From positions 63,763,268 to 63,827,267 of the forward strand of contig NC_089981.1 of the NCBI RefSeq assembly GCF_036417845.1: DNA of 64,000 nt, in the 5' to 3' direction. This DNA is from Apteryx mantelli. Taxonomy: Eukaryota > Chordata > Aves > Apterygiformes > Apterygidae. Below are positions 1 to 13,499 of this stretch, piece after piece. Each line of letters opens with the position of its first letter. The first letter of the stretch is position 1. Under the pieces are notes generated by a model. It saw only the letters and a program-made list of their open reading frames with translations, searched no databases and had not been told where the DNA came from. Both the position numbers and the translations under genes were made by a program.

Positions 1-2949
1 AAAGTACTCAGTCCTGGGAAGGCTGCAGGCTGCATCCCAGCTGTGCTGCAAGGACCTCTATGTGGCTGGGAAACAGCCCTCATGTTCAGACCTGCCTTGG
101 GATAAGTTCCTTGAGAGCTTGGTCTGTGAGATGTGTGGGGAGCACTGCAGTGGAGCAGTAGCAGATGTGCTTATAGCAAGTGTGACTTCCTTTGGACATC
201 CTTGGAGTTTCATATCCTCCAGGCAATGGCTCCTCCAGGCTCTGGGCCCTGCTAAAGCTTGTGCCATCAGGTTAAAACTGCTTTTCATAATCAAAGCTTT
301 CTCTAACATAAGGACAGCACTGGATCTGGGTGAGAACAGAGTAGCCAAGGGACATGTTGAAGTTACTTTATCAAATTGCAGAAAGAGAGAAAGAAAGTCT
401 GCTAAAACCACTTTACCCCCTTCCTGTCTGAATAATACAAACCAGCCAAACAGATTTTTATCAAACTTTACAAAATATACCACCTATAGGCTGAAGGAAG
501 CAAGAGAAAATGCATCTCAAAGGGTAGTATTTGTACTGAAAGTGATAAAATACCAAAAATAAATGCTTACAATTGAAGCTATCTCTCCAGTCATTGCAGC
601 AGGACAAGCACATGGTTCTCTCTACTAAAGACTAAGCACCATCATCGCCAGCACTAATGCACCATGTGAAATCCATAGCAGGCCAATAGTCGTTCACATT
701 AGCTGCTGAAATACCTAAAAGAGGCTGGATTAACAGGAGGAAGAGTCTTACAGGCTTTGGAGACGAGATCTCCTGGAGAGATAGACAAAAATACAATAGC
801 AGTGGGGTTCACAGAGAAACAGTGGTCATATAAATTGTCCATTTAGCTTTCTCTCTAACCCCCTGGACAATCCTAGAGCTGGAACTGTGACAAATATAGC
901 ATCTGCAACCATTTTGGTACCACACTGATTCAGACTAGCTCAGAGGTACTTTCATAAGCAGGGAGTCAGTGGTGGGGAGGTTCAATCTAAGAAGAACTAG
1001 CCAATATATTTGTTTTCTTGTGGATATTCGGCTGTAACAGCCAACTATGCATGAAGTTTGTGCAGCTGCTTGGGTTCTTTTGGGTCTGTTCTCAGAATTA
1101 TAGATCTAGCTGTATCAATAACTGACTCAACTTCAAACTAGAGATCACCAACAAACAGAAAAGTATTTCAGTTTTTCAGAATGCCAGGATATGGCATAAA
1201 AGGTAATAGTTTGGAGGGACTGTGCCATAATCAGTTGGCTCAAGATACTGTTATTTGTGAGACATTTAAAGACACAAATTAAAAAGTACATTTCTAAGAG
1301 ATGAAAATATAAGATAAAAATGCTTCACAACAACCTCTAGATCTCTGAAAGCCATCGATGCATTTCTAATGCACCATGTCAAATCCATCATCACAAATAC
1401 ATCACTGATGTCCTGAAAGGGCCTGGCTGCCTGCCATTTTCCTCCACTTCCCTGAACCAACTTGGAGGGACAGTTATTTGCAGCCTGGGCTGAGAGTGAA
1501 GTAGTGTGGAGCCACAGAGTTAAAACCTCCATGCCAACTTCAGCCTGTGGCCACCAGCTGACAGGAAAGTCCAGGCTCTACCTGATTCACATCCTGGCCT
1601 GCCTGTGCCCAGAAGGGAAGAGGCCCAGAAAGGAAAGTGCTAGCCCTGTGGGTGCTGTTATCCCTGCTCAGTCTGGGAAACCCTCTCAAAGCTTCTTTCT
1701 CTGTTTTTCTGGCACATTGTCTGACTCGGGGTGAAACTATTACATTATTTACAACAGGAAAGGGGGACCTATGCCTTCCAAGCCACATGCAGGGCCTCCA
1801 GTTTTCTCTTGAATCAGGCTCTCAGAGAGGAGTTTGATCATTTTTGGCTTGTCACACCAGCTTGGAGTCAAAGGGGTTTTGAAGTCCCGTGTCTCCAGGG
1901 TAGATGAGAAATTTCGAGATATGGAGGAGGAGGATTTAATGCAGTAGTTGTGGAGATTTCCAGCCCTCAGACAATCAGAGTGGTGGAGAGGAAGGTAACA
2001 GAGGGAAGAGCCTAGGCTTCTTCCCATTTTGGGGCAGGTATTAAATGAGGGAGGCAGGATGTCCCCACGGCCTTCCCTGTGCTCACTGAAACCACATGCG
2101 GTCACTGAGCAAACTGTCTCCATCCAGAACCTGTGAGATCACAGAAACACAGCTCTGGGCCTGAGCTGGTAAGGCCTGAAGACCAGCATGGTCATGTAGC
2201 TTCTGGACTGAGCTGTCCCATTCAGGGTCACCTTCCAGCATGCCCAGCATAAACCTGGGACAACCTCTGCCTTTGCGGACAGACTTCTTTCCAGTCCATA
2301 GCAACTCTCGGCTGTCTGAAAGTCCTGTATTTTCAAAAATAGACCCCTCTTCCAGACATATGTGCCAACTTTGCAATGTTGGTTTTACTGGGCTTTTCAC
2401 AGTTGAGTATTGTATTCCCTGCACCACTCACTATGTGAGTACACTCACTATATGAGCATGATTTGAAGTACGTGGAATCCTGCAGCAATTCTGTCAGCCT
2501 TAGAAAACGTGAAGGTGGGGTACCAAAGTGTATTCTATTTTTTCCCCAGTTGCGCAATTTGTACAGACTTTACCCTTATTTACTGCATCCCACGATGACC
2601 TTGCAAGAGTAGTACTGGGGTGCATATCTGAAAGGGGACAACTGCTTCAGATAAAGATAAAGTAAGAGAATTGCACAAAGGAGTGCTCAGAGTTATGGTG
2701 GTCAGGAAAGGTAATCAGAAGCTGAACATAAAAGGAAGGAAGGGCAAAGTTAGGGAGGTGAGGATGAGAAGTTTAAGGCTGATTCAAGGAGAAGACGATA
2801 GATAGAAAGCCATCGAAGGTACGTCACAGTCACAGAAGCAATTGCTCTTAGCAGCTGCCATTATGAATGGGCTGAAGGGGGCAGAGAGATAAGTAGTATG
2901 TTAAGGGGGGCCGCAGAGAGGTTGCCAGGAGAAGATTTTGTCCAGTACC
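1..2949. other. Intergenic, no gene recognised
   Basis: No reading frame here resembles a known protein, and the frames of 60-166 codons lack supporting splice structure. The only internal structure noticed is a 22/23-nt near-identical pair (654-676 and 1367-1388). Confidence 0.5.
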
Positions 2950-3049
2950 TGTGTTAGAGCTAGAGTTGTTCATTCAGTGGAGAAAGACAGGCCCCCCCAT
3001 CGTGGAGCCAGCAACCCCTCAGACACTGGGCCATGTGCTATGGGGGCAG

Positions 3050-4150
3050 CAGCAAGCTCCAGCGTGTGAGACCAGCCCCCCAGATGTTTTCCCCCAGACT
3101 GCTGCCCCTTCACGCAGCGGGAGGAGACGGGCGGCCATGGACGCGTCGGCTCGCATGAGCCGCGGAGCTGGCTGGAGGCTGCCACGGGGCCCGGCAGGTC
3201 CCCCTGCTGCCCAGCCCTCCCACCGGGGACCGGGAATTGCTTTGAGGTTTCGGTGAGAGGCGTAAACCCTTCTCCGGGGTGCCAGTTCCCCAGCAGGTCC
3301 CTGCTCATCGGGATTCCTCCTGACGGCCCGGTCGAGGCAGCCTGGGCCATTTCGCACACGTTCGCCAGCCAAAGTAAATAAATACCCCGTGGAGGCCCTC
3401 GGCGCGCCAGTCCCCATGGCGGGGGCTCCCCCACGGCCGCTCCCGCAGAGCCCAGGCCTCCACCAGGCCTGGCGCTGCTCCCGCAGGATTTATGGCCACC
3501 CACCTCATGCTTGGCCTCTTCAGGAATGAAATTTATGAGTGGAGCTCTGAACTTTGCCACGCTGCTAATTTTACTGCCGCTGCAGTCGTTAGCTGAGGGC
3601 TGGGGGTGAGGACGGAGCGGCAGGTTTGCCTCCCACCCGTGAGCGCCAGGCGAAGGCCAAGCCCGCTCTGCCCTCCCTGACGAGGGAGGAGGGGATGCCG
3701 GCCCCGGCTCTTCGTGGCCGGCTGGCTGTGGCCATCGCGACGGTGACATCCATGTCCCAGGGGCTTGGGAGAGACCATGTTGGAGGAGAGGGGGCGGCGG
3801 GCGCCTTGGCTCAGGTGCTGGTGGGGGCAGAAACCCGCTGCCCCCATCTCCCGCTGTTGTCTCGCCGTGCTCCCCGCATCGTGGTGTGCTACAGTGCAAG
3901 GAAGCGGGTTCGGCCTCGCAGCCCAGCCCCTCGCGCAACTCCAGAGCTGCCGGGGCCGCCACTGGTGTGGGGTCTCCGTGCGGTGACGTGGAACAGAAAG
4001 GGAGGGTGCATACGGTCATCCTCAGCTCCCTCAGCTCCCAGCTTCTCTGGCTGAAACGCTCCCCGTGGGGCACACCGCCCCTCAGGCCCGCAGCCATCCT
4101 CACCCTGGCTCTGTGCCATGCTGGGCTCTGATGGGCATAGCCTTCTGCAA
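3050..4150. promoter_or_regulatory. GC-rich, CpG-rich island of unknown role
   Basis: About 1.1 kb is markedly richer in G+C and CpG than the A/T-richer flanks. It looks like an unmethylated island, meaning a promoter or a developmental regulatory island. Near 3,520-3,595 an A/T-containing core with homeobox-like TAATTTTA sits inside the GC-rich block. The long open frames across it, including one of about 411 codons on the minus strand, are expected from low stop-codon density and resemble no known protein. No transcript can be assigned from the sequence alone. Confidence 0.45.
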
Positions 4151-7100
4151 GGGCCGTCAGGGCTGGGGATGGCGCTGCTGCCACAGGAGCTGTGGGGATC
4201 AGCACGTTTTTATCCTTGATTGCACTTTGTCACCGCTGCTATCCGCAGCTCCTTGCCTTTTCCAAGAGCCCTAGTGCCGAGGGAGAGGCGGGGAGACAGA
4301 GGAAGCGATGCGGAGCTACAGCTTCTGTGAAGTGGCCAGCTGATGTCCTTGTTTCACCCACTCAGAGCTTTCTCTCTCCCTCCTTTCTCTGGCAAAGCCC
4401 CATGCTCACATACTCACACTCGTGTGCCATCCCCAGAAGCTCAGCCCATGGCTGTGCAGCAACCACACAGCTGTCTGGCCTGTTACCTCCATGGGACTTC
4501 TCCCTGTCATACCAATGTGTTTCATGTCTGTCTGTCTGTCTATCCCCAGTGCCTCTCCTCAGAAAAACCTCTGGGAAGCACAGCAATCTGTGGGGAATAG
4601 CAGTTGTCTGTCTTGCAGAGCAGGGGAAAGCCAACAGCTACATTTTGATGGCAGTTGCTCTTCCTGAAGATTCCTGCTCTTCCCTCCTTTCAGAGGAGCA
4701 CAGAAGAGAAAACATGGGCAGGACTCTGTATATGTGAGCTAGTCCACCTCCTTACTGGCTCTAGGGGCTATCACAGGTGTCTCTCCCAGGGATTTCAGTT
4801 GCATCCCTGAAAAATCTTCACACACTGTAAGGCTTCAGAGCAGCCCTGGCAACTAAGGAAGAGCCACTCCTCACATTTTAGAAGAAGGGAAGTATACCAC
4901 AGCTAGGCCTGGTACTCACCCAAAGACCCATAGGAAGTGGGTGGCAGAGTGACAGGTTGAAGCACTGGTCTCTCAAGTACCACGTTACTGCACCAGCTGC
5001 CCTGCCAGTGCAGTGCAGTGACCAGCATTTCTCCTTGCAATCGTCTGGACAGGAGTGGGCACTGTGTTTTCCAAGATCTGTGCTCCCCTGTGCTCCCTGC
5101 TGGCAATGGGGGGTGGTCTGAGCATCCATGGCAGACTAAATCTGGGGGCCACAGTCCATCTGCCTGAGAGCTGGGCTGGCACTTGGGGTCCTGGTGCAAC
5201 TTCTAGGACACAGTCCAATCTCTCCTCTGCAGGCAGCTGTCTATTCCTAAGGGGAATGGCAAAGCTGAAGTGCTCACTGAGCTCCACAGCCTCTTTTCCT
5301 AACTGCTGCCCTCCTGCTCATCTGGTCTGGCACATCCCAGCCGGTGGATCTGCAGTATAGGCTGACAGCCAGCCACACGTGGGGTGATCCAAAGCTACTG
5401 CCACCCCCCCTGCCTTAGAGTGCTCCTCCACCCCTCCACACAGGGCACGTGAGAGGGTACTTAGAGAAGGACCTCTCTGTCTCTGAGCTGAGAAGAAATG
5501 CCAGCCAGCACAGATCCCAAGGGTGCTGTCTCCTGAGATCCCTGCTATAGCTTTGACCATTAAAATGGCTACAGTTCCACATCCTGCAGTTCTCACTCTC
5601 TTGTCTGGCAAGGAGGGAGAGAGGTCCCTGGTGCTTCACTGTCTTCATTCGTCTTCTCTGACTCCCAGAAGAAAAAAAGCCTCAGGCCCTGCTCTGTGTT
5701 GGTCCCTGCGTGCTATTGCTAATCCTAGCAATGAGTATTTGAACGCCAGCTCACCGGGCTTTCTGGCAGGAGACAGAGCTGGCTTCCTTACAACCTGCCC
5801 AATTTCTGCTGTGCCCAGGTCCCACTGATGGAGCTACGCTTTACCCCAGACACGGAAAGGTGGTCTGGGCACACATCTTCCTCAAAGCCAAGTGCCTGCA
5901 GAGGAAGATAAGTTGAGCCTCATCAAACCAGGGGTAAAATCCCTCATTCAGTGCTCAGTCTTGTTCCCTCTTCAGCAACGATGGTATTGATGTCCCTTTG
6001 ATAAGGATCGCCAAGGGATTATTGCCATGTTGTCCATCAGAAGTGATATTCCTAGTGGTCATTTCTTCATATAAAGGTCATCAAAGCCCTCTTGGTTTTT
6101 AAGGCAGAACTTTTTGAAACCGTCCAACCATGGTAAATCTGTGGACAGATGCCCGTTTTGTTCCTGTGCCCTCAGTCCCTCACTGGCTGCAGCAACAACA
6201 GCAGTGTCACCTCTGCTGTGACTGCTCTGTGTCAGGCCCTGCCAAAGGGAAGTGGTGCATCCAGCCCTTCTTGTCCTCTGGGAGAGCAGTGCTGGCTCTG
6301 CACAGCCATCCGTAGGCAGACAGGGAGGCATGGACCTCTGTCACAGTGATCCAGGCCCCCTCGGGGACCCCTCCTGAGACTGGATCCAGCTCACAGGCTG
6401 CTGGTGGACCTCGCTGCCTTTGAAAAAGGAGGAAGAGCACAAGAAGCTAATGTTGGAGCCATCTGGGATGGCAGCTGCCTGCTCCAGCATCCTGCCTCTC
6501 GGTGCACTGCCTCTGCCTGGCTTCGCGGCGTTGCATGCTCTGGGCACGAGGTGCTCTGCTCTGCTGATCTATGCCAGGCTCTGCTCCTTTTTCTGCCTCA
6601 GCTGAGAGCAGCAGGGACAGGCAGGCAAGCTCCTGGCAGCGGCACAGAGGGAGGCCACAGTGCCCTAACTGCTCTCTTTGGAGCTTGACAGGGACTTTCT
6701 CCAAATGACCAGGGCATCAAGAAGCCTCACACAATCCCCCCTACCTTCGCGGCACTTTGGCCTCTGCTCTGGGAGGGCACACAGAGGTGTGGCGGCTCAC
6801 CCCAAGTCACCCAGTTACCAGCAGAGTACTGAAGAAAACTCACCCCCACCATAACTTGTGTTTCATAGCACACCTGTGCAAAGCCCCACAGGCTGCTTGT
6901 GTCTTACTGCTGTCATCTCACAGAGCTTATGACAGAGATCTTTTGGGCTTTAAAATCCATCTGGAGGCCACGCTTACTGAGCCATTAAGAGAATACCCTG
7001 AAAAGTTGCCCAAAGGTTTGTAGTTACCTGCCTCCAGCCACAGTCCTCTTCTGTCAGCAGTCAGCCACCTGGCAGCAAGACCCAGTGCTCACAGCACTGA

Positions 7101-10023
7101 CGTTGCTGGTTGGGATAAAAATGCTGCAGATCTCTGAAAACATAAAATGGCTCAGAGGCTGAAAGAGAGAAAAATGAAATGGAAAAATCTCTGGGTGAAT
7201 TTTGCAAAAGATTGTGCCACACTGCACCAGAAGACTCACATAGTTCTGCAGGTGCAGGGGCTGAGATCAAGTCATGAGGTTAGAGACACTCAGCCAAAAA
7301 CCTAATACATCACCTCAAACAGGGAGCTGAACCCCAGAAGATACTAGGGTGTTTTGTAACCCCCAAGTATGAACCAAAGTGTCTTGGGTCTGTGTTTTAG
7401 AGCACTCTGATTTCAGTGTGGGCATTTTACTTTCTCTGCCTGTATTTGCAGGTGCCATGATTTTGTATACATTTTTATGAGACTTATATAAATAATAAAA
7501 TATTTCTTCATCAAATAAGTATTATTGCATCTTTTGCAGGCTGCAGCTTTAGGTAGTTGCTCGACCTTTATGAGAAGCCTTGCTCTGCCACACGTGTTAG
7601 ACAGACGATTTTTTTTTGTGTCCCTTGAGTTTCTGCATCTGTTAATTTCTTTATTTTTGTTCTTATTTCTAAATGCCATCCCAAAGGCTGAATGCCTCCT
7701 AAATCCCTGTCCCCTTTCTGTGCATACTGCATTTTGCAACCCAGATTTAACCCTAAGAGAGCCACTGCAGCCTGGAGCCAGAAGGCAGGCTGCCAGAAGC
7801 CCCTTTCCCTCTCCTCTCTGACATTGGCTACCTTTCCCAGCCATGAAATAGTGCAATATGAAATATGTTAGATTCCCTAGATCAGTAATCCATCAGTACT
7901 TCTGAACTCAAGGAAAGCAGTCAGCTTCTGCCTTTCCCAGCTATTTCCCCAAGAACAGTTCTTCTTTCTCCCCATTGTACTCTCAGATCCAGTTTCTCTC
8001 CATCCCTCCCTTTTTCTTCTGTTGTTTCCAGTCTGTCACTGTTCTCTCTTTTCCTTGCATTTGTTGTTTTATTTTCCTAACCTGTACCCACATTTCTCTT
8101 ACTTCTTTCTTTCTTCTTCTCTCTTTCTTTCTCCAGCCTCTCTCCCCTGTTCCCTCATTACTTCTATCTCTTGGTAAATTGCATACTGTTATTTACAACT
8201 GTAATGATGATGAAAGACCTGAGATGTGGAAATGCAGGCATCGTTTCCTTCTCTGCCCCTTCCCTCCTCCCCTTACACACAAAGCGTGTTTCATTTTTCT
8301 TGCGCTCCCTCTGCAGCCACAGCACTGGAGCTCCAGCATGCCCTGGGAGCATCAGCGTTGTGCCAGCAGATGCAGAAGTGAGGAAGGATGGGCAAAAGGA
8401 CCAACTGCCCAGGTTAATTTCCTTTGGGGAACTATAATGTTACAGATGGAGCAAGGTGAGGCTTGTTCTCAGGGTGCTTTCCACCCGGCAGTCTCCAAGT
8501 GCTCCACAGTGATAGGCAAATTGCATTATCTCTGTGTCACAGATGGAGAAGCTGAAACAAATCACTACACTCTCTAATGAGTGAGAGGGATACAAGCAGA
8601 GTGTTCCCACCCTTTATGCTTTGAAGGAAAATATCACAAGGGGACTAACCCCAGGGACCAGTCATACCTTGTGCTTGAATCTCCCTATGGGAACGGTAAC
8701 AAACCTTTTTCACTGGAAATCTAGAGTCTGCAATGTAAAATTCAGGTCTGAGTTTGACATTCCTCTGCTTCCAGTCTATTACTCAGGCAACAGGGGACTG
8801 ACTTGCAATGAATGCATGCCAAGAAATGGACCTCTGCCACAGCGCACAGCATGCCTGGGTGAAGTCTGAGGAGAACAGGGCTTTAACGGGGAAGCTGATG
8901 GAGCCTAGCCTCAAACACCAGCTCAGACAAATGCCAGTGATGGATATGGGCTGTGGCGTGGCAGAGACCATGAGAGATAGGCATCGCCCACATAGCCCAG
9001 TACAGAACCTCCCACCTTCCCCTTACTCACTTCCTAGGGAGCAGGTACTTTTATAAAAAGTTGATCCGTGCAGCCTCTAGACAAGTCCAGCCCAGAATCT
9101 CACCTTGGCCATAGCTACGGGTAAGGCCCATACAGAGCCACTAGTTCTGCTGCCTGCTAATTTTGTTTGTCCTCATTTTAAGTCAGTGGTATTTTACTTG
9201 CCATTCCTCTTGAAATAGCTGTGCCTGTTCTTACAACACATGTCATTCCTGATGATCTCAGTAAATCAAAACAGGTAACCAACTGTTGGCTGAACATTAG
9301 CCGTGCTGGGGATGCCTTTCCAGTGGTATAAGCTGTTTCGATAAGATAATGAGAAATTAGTCAAGCGTTCATGAGCAGATGCTCTTTCTTCTGAAGAACA
9401 CAGAGCTCGCTTCATTGTTTGAACAAATCTTTCTGCTAAGCTGCTGGTAGCTGGTAAGGTGCTGATTTGATGTGATGCATACCATTCGTCTTTATAAAAG
9501 TTTCCAAGTTGGGCAATGCAAACTGAGGTCAGCTGTCACTTACGAGCTGTTCTGGCAGAACATGACAGCTCAGTGTGTCGGGCACCTCCCAGAAAGTGCA
9601 TTCGCTAAATGAAGAGGAAACTTCTTGAGCTGGTCCATACAGCCACTACCTGCTTCTCATTTCAATGCCTCCTGATCACTCCTTCTGCAACACCTCTGAG
9701 AGCCCACCCATCACCCGCGAGATGGACAAAGCCAAGGACCACTGTTGCGTTAGCTCTGTGCAGAATACATGCCATCCCTCTGTTTTCTTTCCTCTTCAAC
9801 TACTGCCCTCTTCCACACTTTCAGTGGATCGTACCTAACATTAAACTGGAAAATTTGGGGGCTGGAACTCCAGCTTCTGATATCTCACTTCTCTGGAGCA
9901 TGATAAAACATTAAATCAATGATAAAGATCCCTCTCACATAACAAAGTGGCCAGTCTAAGTAAAGCAGTGCTTGCCAGTTTTATGTTTATTTTCAGAGAA
10001 ACAGCAGGATATACACAGAAATC

Positions 10024-10049
10024 CAATGCCCTGAATTTTCAGGGCATTG
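10024..10049. repeat. Near-perfect palindrome, 12-bp arms
   Basis: Two perfect 12-bp inverted arms (10,024-10,035 and 10,038-10,049) are separated by 2 nt. The DNA could form a cruciform, or a transcript a tight hairpin. Nothing nearby identifies a role. Confidence 0.8.
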
Positions 10050-10491
10050 TCATAGATATAAACGCACTAAACCCAGCACCTCTGTCACAAGGTTATCAGC
10101 AGTCTCTTCATCAGTCTGAATAAGGCTGTCAGGATGCTTTTAGCACAGCAAACATACCTTACATACCCCATATAGCACTGCACATGCAGCTCTCTGCAGG
10201 GATATTGTGTGAAATGCACAAGCAACTCATCTTAATGGCAGTGAACTAAGGATGTAGAGACCCCACTGTGGAGGGACACCCAGAACTGACAGCTTCAGCC
10301 ATCTCAAATAAGGGAGTGAGTGATTTAGTGTCTTCTCAAGAGGGCCAAGTCAAAAAATCAGATCAGTGCTGGCTCTAACACACGGTACAGTTTTGGTCAG
10401 CTTTGTCCTGATCTTTTCTGGGATGAATATAATATTGGAAAACATCCAAGACTGTCTTGTATTTCAGGAATCCCTGTGAGAAAAAAAGAGT

Positions 10492-10519
10492 ATTCCAAAA
10501 TGACTTGCATTTTTGGAAT
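10492..10519. repeat. Inverted repeat, 9-bp arms
   Basis: Arms at 10,492-10,500 and 10,511-10,519 are perfect complements around a 10-nt loop. This lies about 450 nt from the stronger palindrome at 10,024. It may be chance in an A/T-rich region. Confidence 0.6.
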
Positions 10520-11264
10520 GAAAGCAGACACTGCAGTTTGAAGGCTCAGTGGCTTTATTCATATGGACCAAATACTCTATAAAATGTTTAAAAATTGATA
10601 TTTGTCCTCGTAAATCCAAAGACTACAGCTTTTCATATTGAGTCTGGCTGCACCCAGATTCTCAGAACCCTCATTTTATAACTGGCAGGCTCTAGCAGTT
10701 GGTTAATGTGTTACTCCTGTAAAGCTTCTTGCTCAAAATGTTATACTCCAAGGATGACACCAACACAGTATGTGCCAGTGCTGCTGGCTCTCTGGTCTCC
10801 TGTTCCAAGGCTTAGCATTGCTCCGCACAGCTGAAATTCTGGCCACTTGTAGAGAAGTAAGGAGAGCCAATTTATAAAAAGAAGTTGTTCTCCTGGATTT
10901 ACAGTCACTCCAAAATCTCCATAGCTTTGACACCATCTCTTTTTCTTCTGTAAAAATATGCACAGTGGGCACTGTTCATTCACTGTATGAAGCTAAAACC
11001 TAACTCATTCTTCTCCTTCAAGGATGGCATACCCAAAGCTCTATTTGTTCAACCCCACTTCTCTTCCTGGGATGCTGTATTTATTACTGGTTGTCTGACT
11101 ATCAAAACAAATTCAGATGTGAACTCAGTGATGGACACCATGGGGCACAGAAAACAATTATAAGGAGCAGAAATAGCCTACATACACAGCAGGAACGGCT
11201 GTCTGATTCAGAGCACTTATTATAAGATCAGAGTCTATAAGATTCAAAGCCCTTATAGAGTATC

Positions 11265-11282
11265 AGAGACTGTATAGTCTCT
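11265..11282. repeat. Inverted repeat, 7-bp arms
   Basis: AGAGACT and AGTCTCT flank a 4-nt loop, next to imprecise repeats of TTATAAGAT/TTATAGAG. It is short and possibly fortuitous. Confidence 0.5.
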
Positions 11283-12290
11283 GGATTTCCTCTGAATCAT
11301 GCCTGGGCAAGCAGACAAAGACCTGTCTGTCATATAAATCTGATTTATTTAACCCTTGGTAGTCTGGAGTGGACCAATGTAATAGAAAGAAGGATGTCTA
11401 AAGCTGGGGCCAGGTTAAAGTGGGGCAGACTTGTCCACAGATTTTTACATCTCAGCTCTGCAGCAGCTATAGATGACTTGATTGGGGTCAGTGATGGAGC
11501 TCCAGGGCTGCTTGGACGAACTGCCTCTTGGTCCTGAAAAAGCACCCTCAGCCTGGAGCACTCCAGTGGGTTGCCACCCCTGAGGCCAGCTCCATGGACA
11601 AGCTCAGGTTTTTCACTTAACTACAGCTTTCATTTTAGATGCATTCATTGTTTTCCATTTGTGAATCTTGCTTCCAGACATGTTCAGGCTGCACCTAGTC
11701 CAGCAGGAATTCCTTTCACCAGGAAAAGAAGTCTCCCCAGGAAACTCCAATGCTGTGAAAATGCATAAGACCAGGTTGCTCTTTATTGCACTCATTTCTC
11801 TGGGGCTCTGTGGTGCAGGAGGCATGGGGGTGCTTACTTGATCTATCCCAGATACAGGAGTTGTCCTTTCCTGAAACTGCTTCCTTGCACATGCAGAAGC
11901 ATTATCTGGCTCTACTTTCTACCACATTTTGTACACCAGGGTGTTACACCAATACAGTACTTCTTAACCAGCCACCCTGGTAACTCAAAAAATAGTCCCT
12001 ACTCCTATTAGAGGACATTTCAGTTTGTTGTTTCCTCTCCACTTTCTTCAGTTAGAGATTCGCACACCTCACTGCCCAAGCCCAACAACTCATAAATGCC
12101 ATGATATGTTTACAAGTCCCTTCAAAGCAGTGGGATTAGAGACTTCACAAGCCACCAGTTTTCTGCTGAATGCATCCCCAACTTCACTGGCAAATCTGCA
12201 GCAGCGATGACCCAATTTCATCTCTCTTCACCACTCAACCTTAGACAACAGTGTGGGATTTATTATGCTGGGACTTGTGCTGCTAAGCGT

Positions 12291-12354
12291 GAGGATGTTA
12301 CTGTTATCAGCAGTTGACAGGACATCAAAAAAACATTGCTGTCAAACTGGCAAG
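12291..12354. promoter_or_regulatory. Copy 1 of a duplicated TALE-type motif element
   Basis: This stretch is closely similar to 13,432-13,499. Both copies begin with GAGGATGTTA/T and contain a TGACAG half-site followed, exactly 25 nt later, by CTGTCAA. Here the arms are TTGACAG (12,314-12,320) and CTGTCAA (12,339-12,345). TGACAG/CTGTCA is the published core recognised by the TALE homeodomain factors MEIS, PREP and TGIF. The constant spacing despite diverged filler suggests constraint on the paired sites. Regulatory function is inference. Confidence 0.5.
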
Positions 12355-13431
12355 CAAGTGGTTAGCATTTCCCTGAACCCCTGTTTGTCTGTAAACAGCG
12401 AGAGAAGTGCAGTTCCTGCTCATGAAAACGAGCTCTCCAGGGCCTGTAGGGAATTGTCTCCCATCCTCAGAGAGAGGACCCCTAGTCCCAGCCATGCAGC
12501 ATTGCAGCTTGTAAGGGGGATATTTTCAGAGGTGGGAGGAAGCCCTGGCCTCCTCTCCAAAGACTTCTCCAGCTGGTGAGAGGTAAAAATGGTCCATGTG
12601 GTGTGGCAGAGTCTGGGCTCTTCACCAGACCTAGATCCTATTTTCAAAAGAACTTTTATTAGGCTTGAATAACTTCTAACCACAGCAGGAGAGGAATTGC
12701 CATAAAGCATTAGACCCATGGTGTACCTAGTTGGGGTGTTAGCTGAGAGCATCTGCTAGCAGACACTGCAAAAGACTGAGCAATTACCTGTATTCAGCCA
12801 CTACAGCATAAACAGGCCCCAGGAGTTTCCCTGCTAATCTCCAGTCACGGGAAGTTATCTCAAATGCTGAAACATACAGGTCACATCCTTTTTCTTTGGC
12901 TGAAGCAAATTCTTAACACTACAGTTCTGTCACTCATACAAATCCAGAAGTTAAAAAAATCTTCTCTGTTCTTGGCCCAACTAATGTCATAGGGTCAGGG
13001 GGGTGCACAGGTTATTCACCTGTTGGATAAGAAGATATTCACTGTATCATTTCACATTTGCTGCCCTTCCTTCCTATAGACCTTCTCCTTGTTTGTGCCT
13101 AATCAGAAAGGGAAAGCAAAAACCTGTGATCTCTCTTCACTATAATATTTATTATTCCATATACTCCTAACATAACTCCTCTTATTTGTTTCCTTTCCTC
13201 TCCAAGAGAAACACCCCAGACTTGTGACTCAGTTCTGAATGACTGAGAAACCCTCATGCAATGTGTAAAGATTTTAACATTCTTACTTATAACTCAAGCA
13301 ACTCTTTGAATGTTTTCTATTTCTTCTTTCTCATTTAACCTCCTTTTTAAAATTTAGCACCACAGTTCTCGGCATGCTGTTTTTCCCAAAGATATGGACA
13401 CTATTATAACGTGGCCACAGTTATTTAAGAT

Positions 13432-13499
13432 GAGGATGTTATTGTTAGCAGCAGCTGACAGGCCATCAAAAACTCACTGCTGTCAAGCTGACAAACTGG
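13432..13499. promoter_or_regulatory. Copy 2 of the duplicated TALE-type motif element
   Basis: This is the second copy of the element at 12,291, about 1.14 kb away in direct orientation. CTGACAG lies at 13,455-13,461 and CTGTCAA at 13,480-13,486, with the same 25-nt offset as copy 1. A few extra bases after the second half-site create a further TGACA. Confidence 0.5.

Noticed and set aside
2970-4205. 411-codon open frame on the minus strand
   Set aside because: It lies in a GC-rich island where stop codons are rare. The composition is Pro/Gly/Ala/Arg, overlapping frames are also open, and no family resemblance was seen.
7975-8577. 200-codon plus-strand frame
   Set aside because: It is open because of a long pyrimidine-rich tract. 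The result is Ser/Phe/Leu-rich with no domain.
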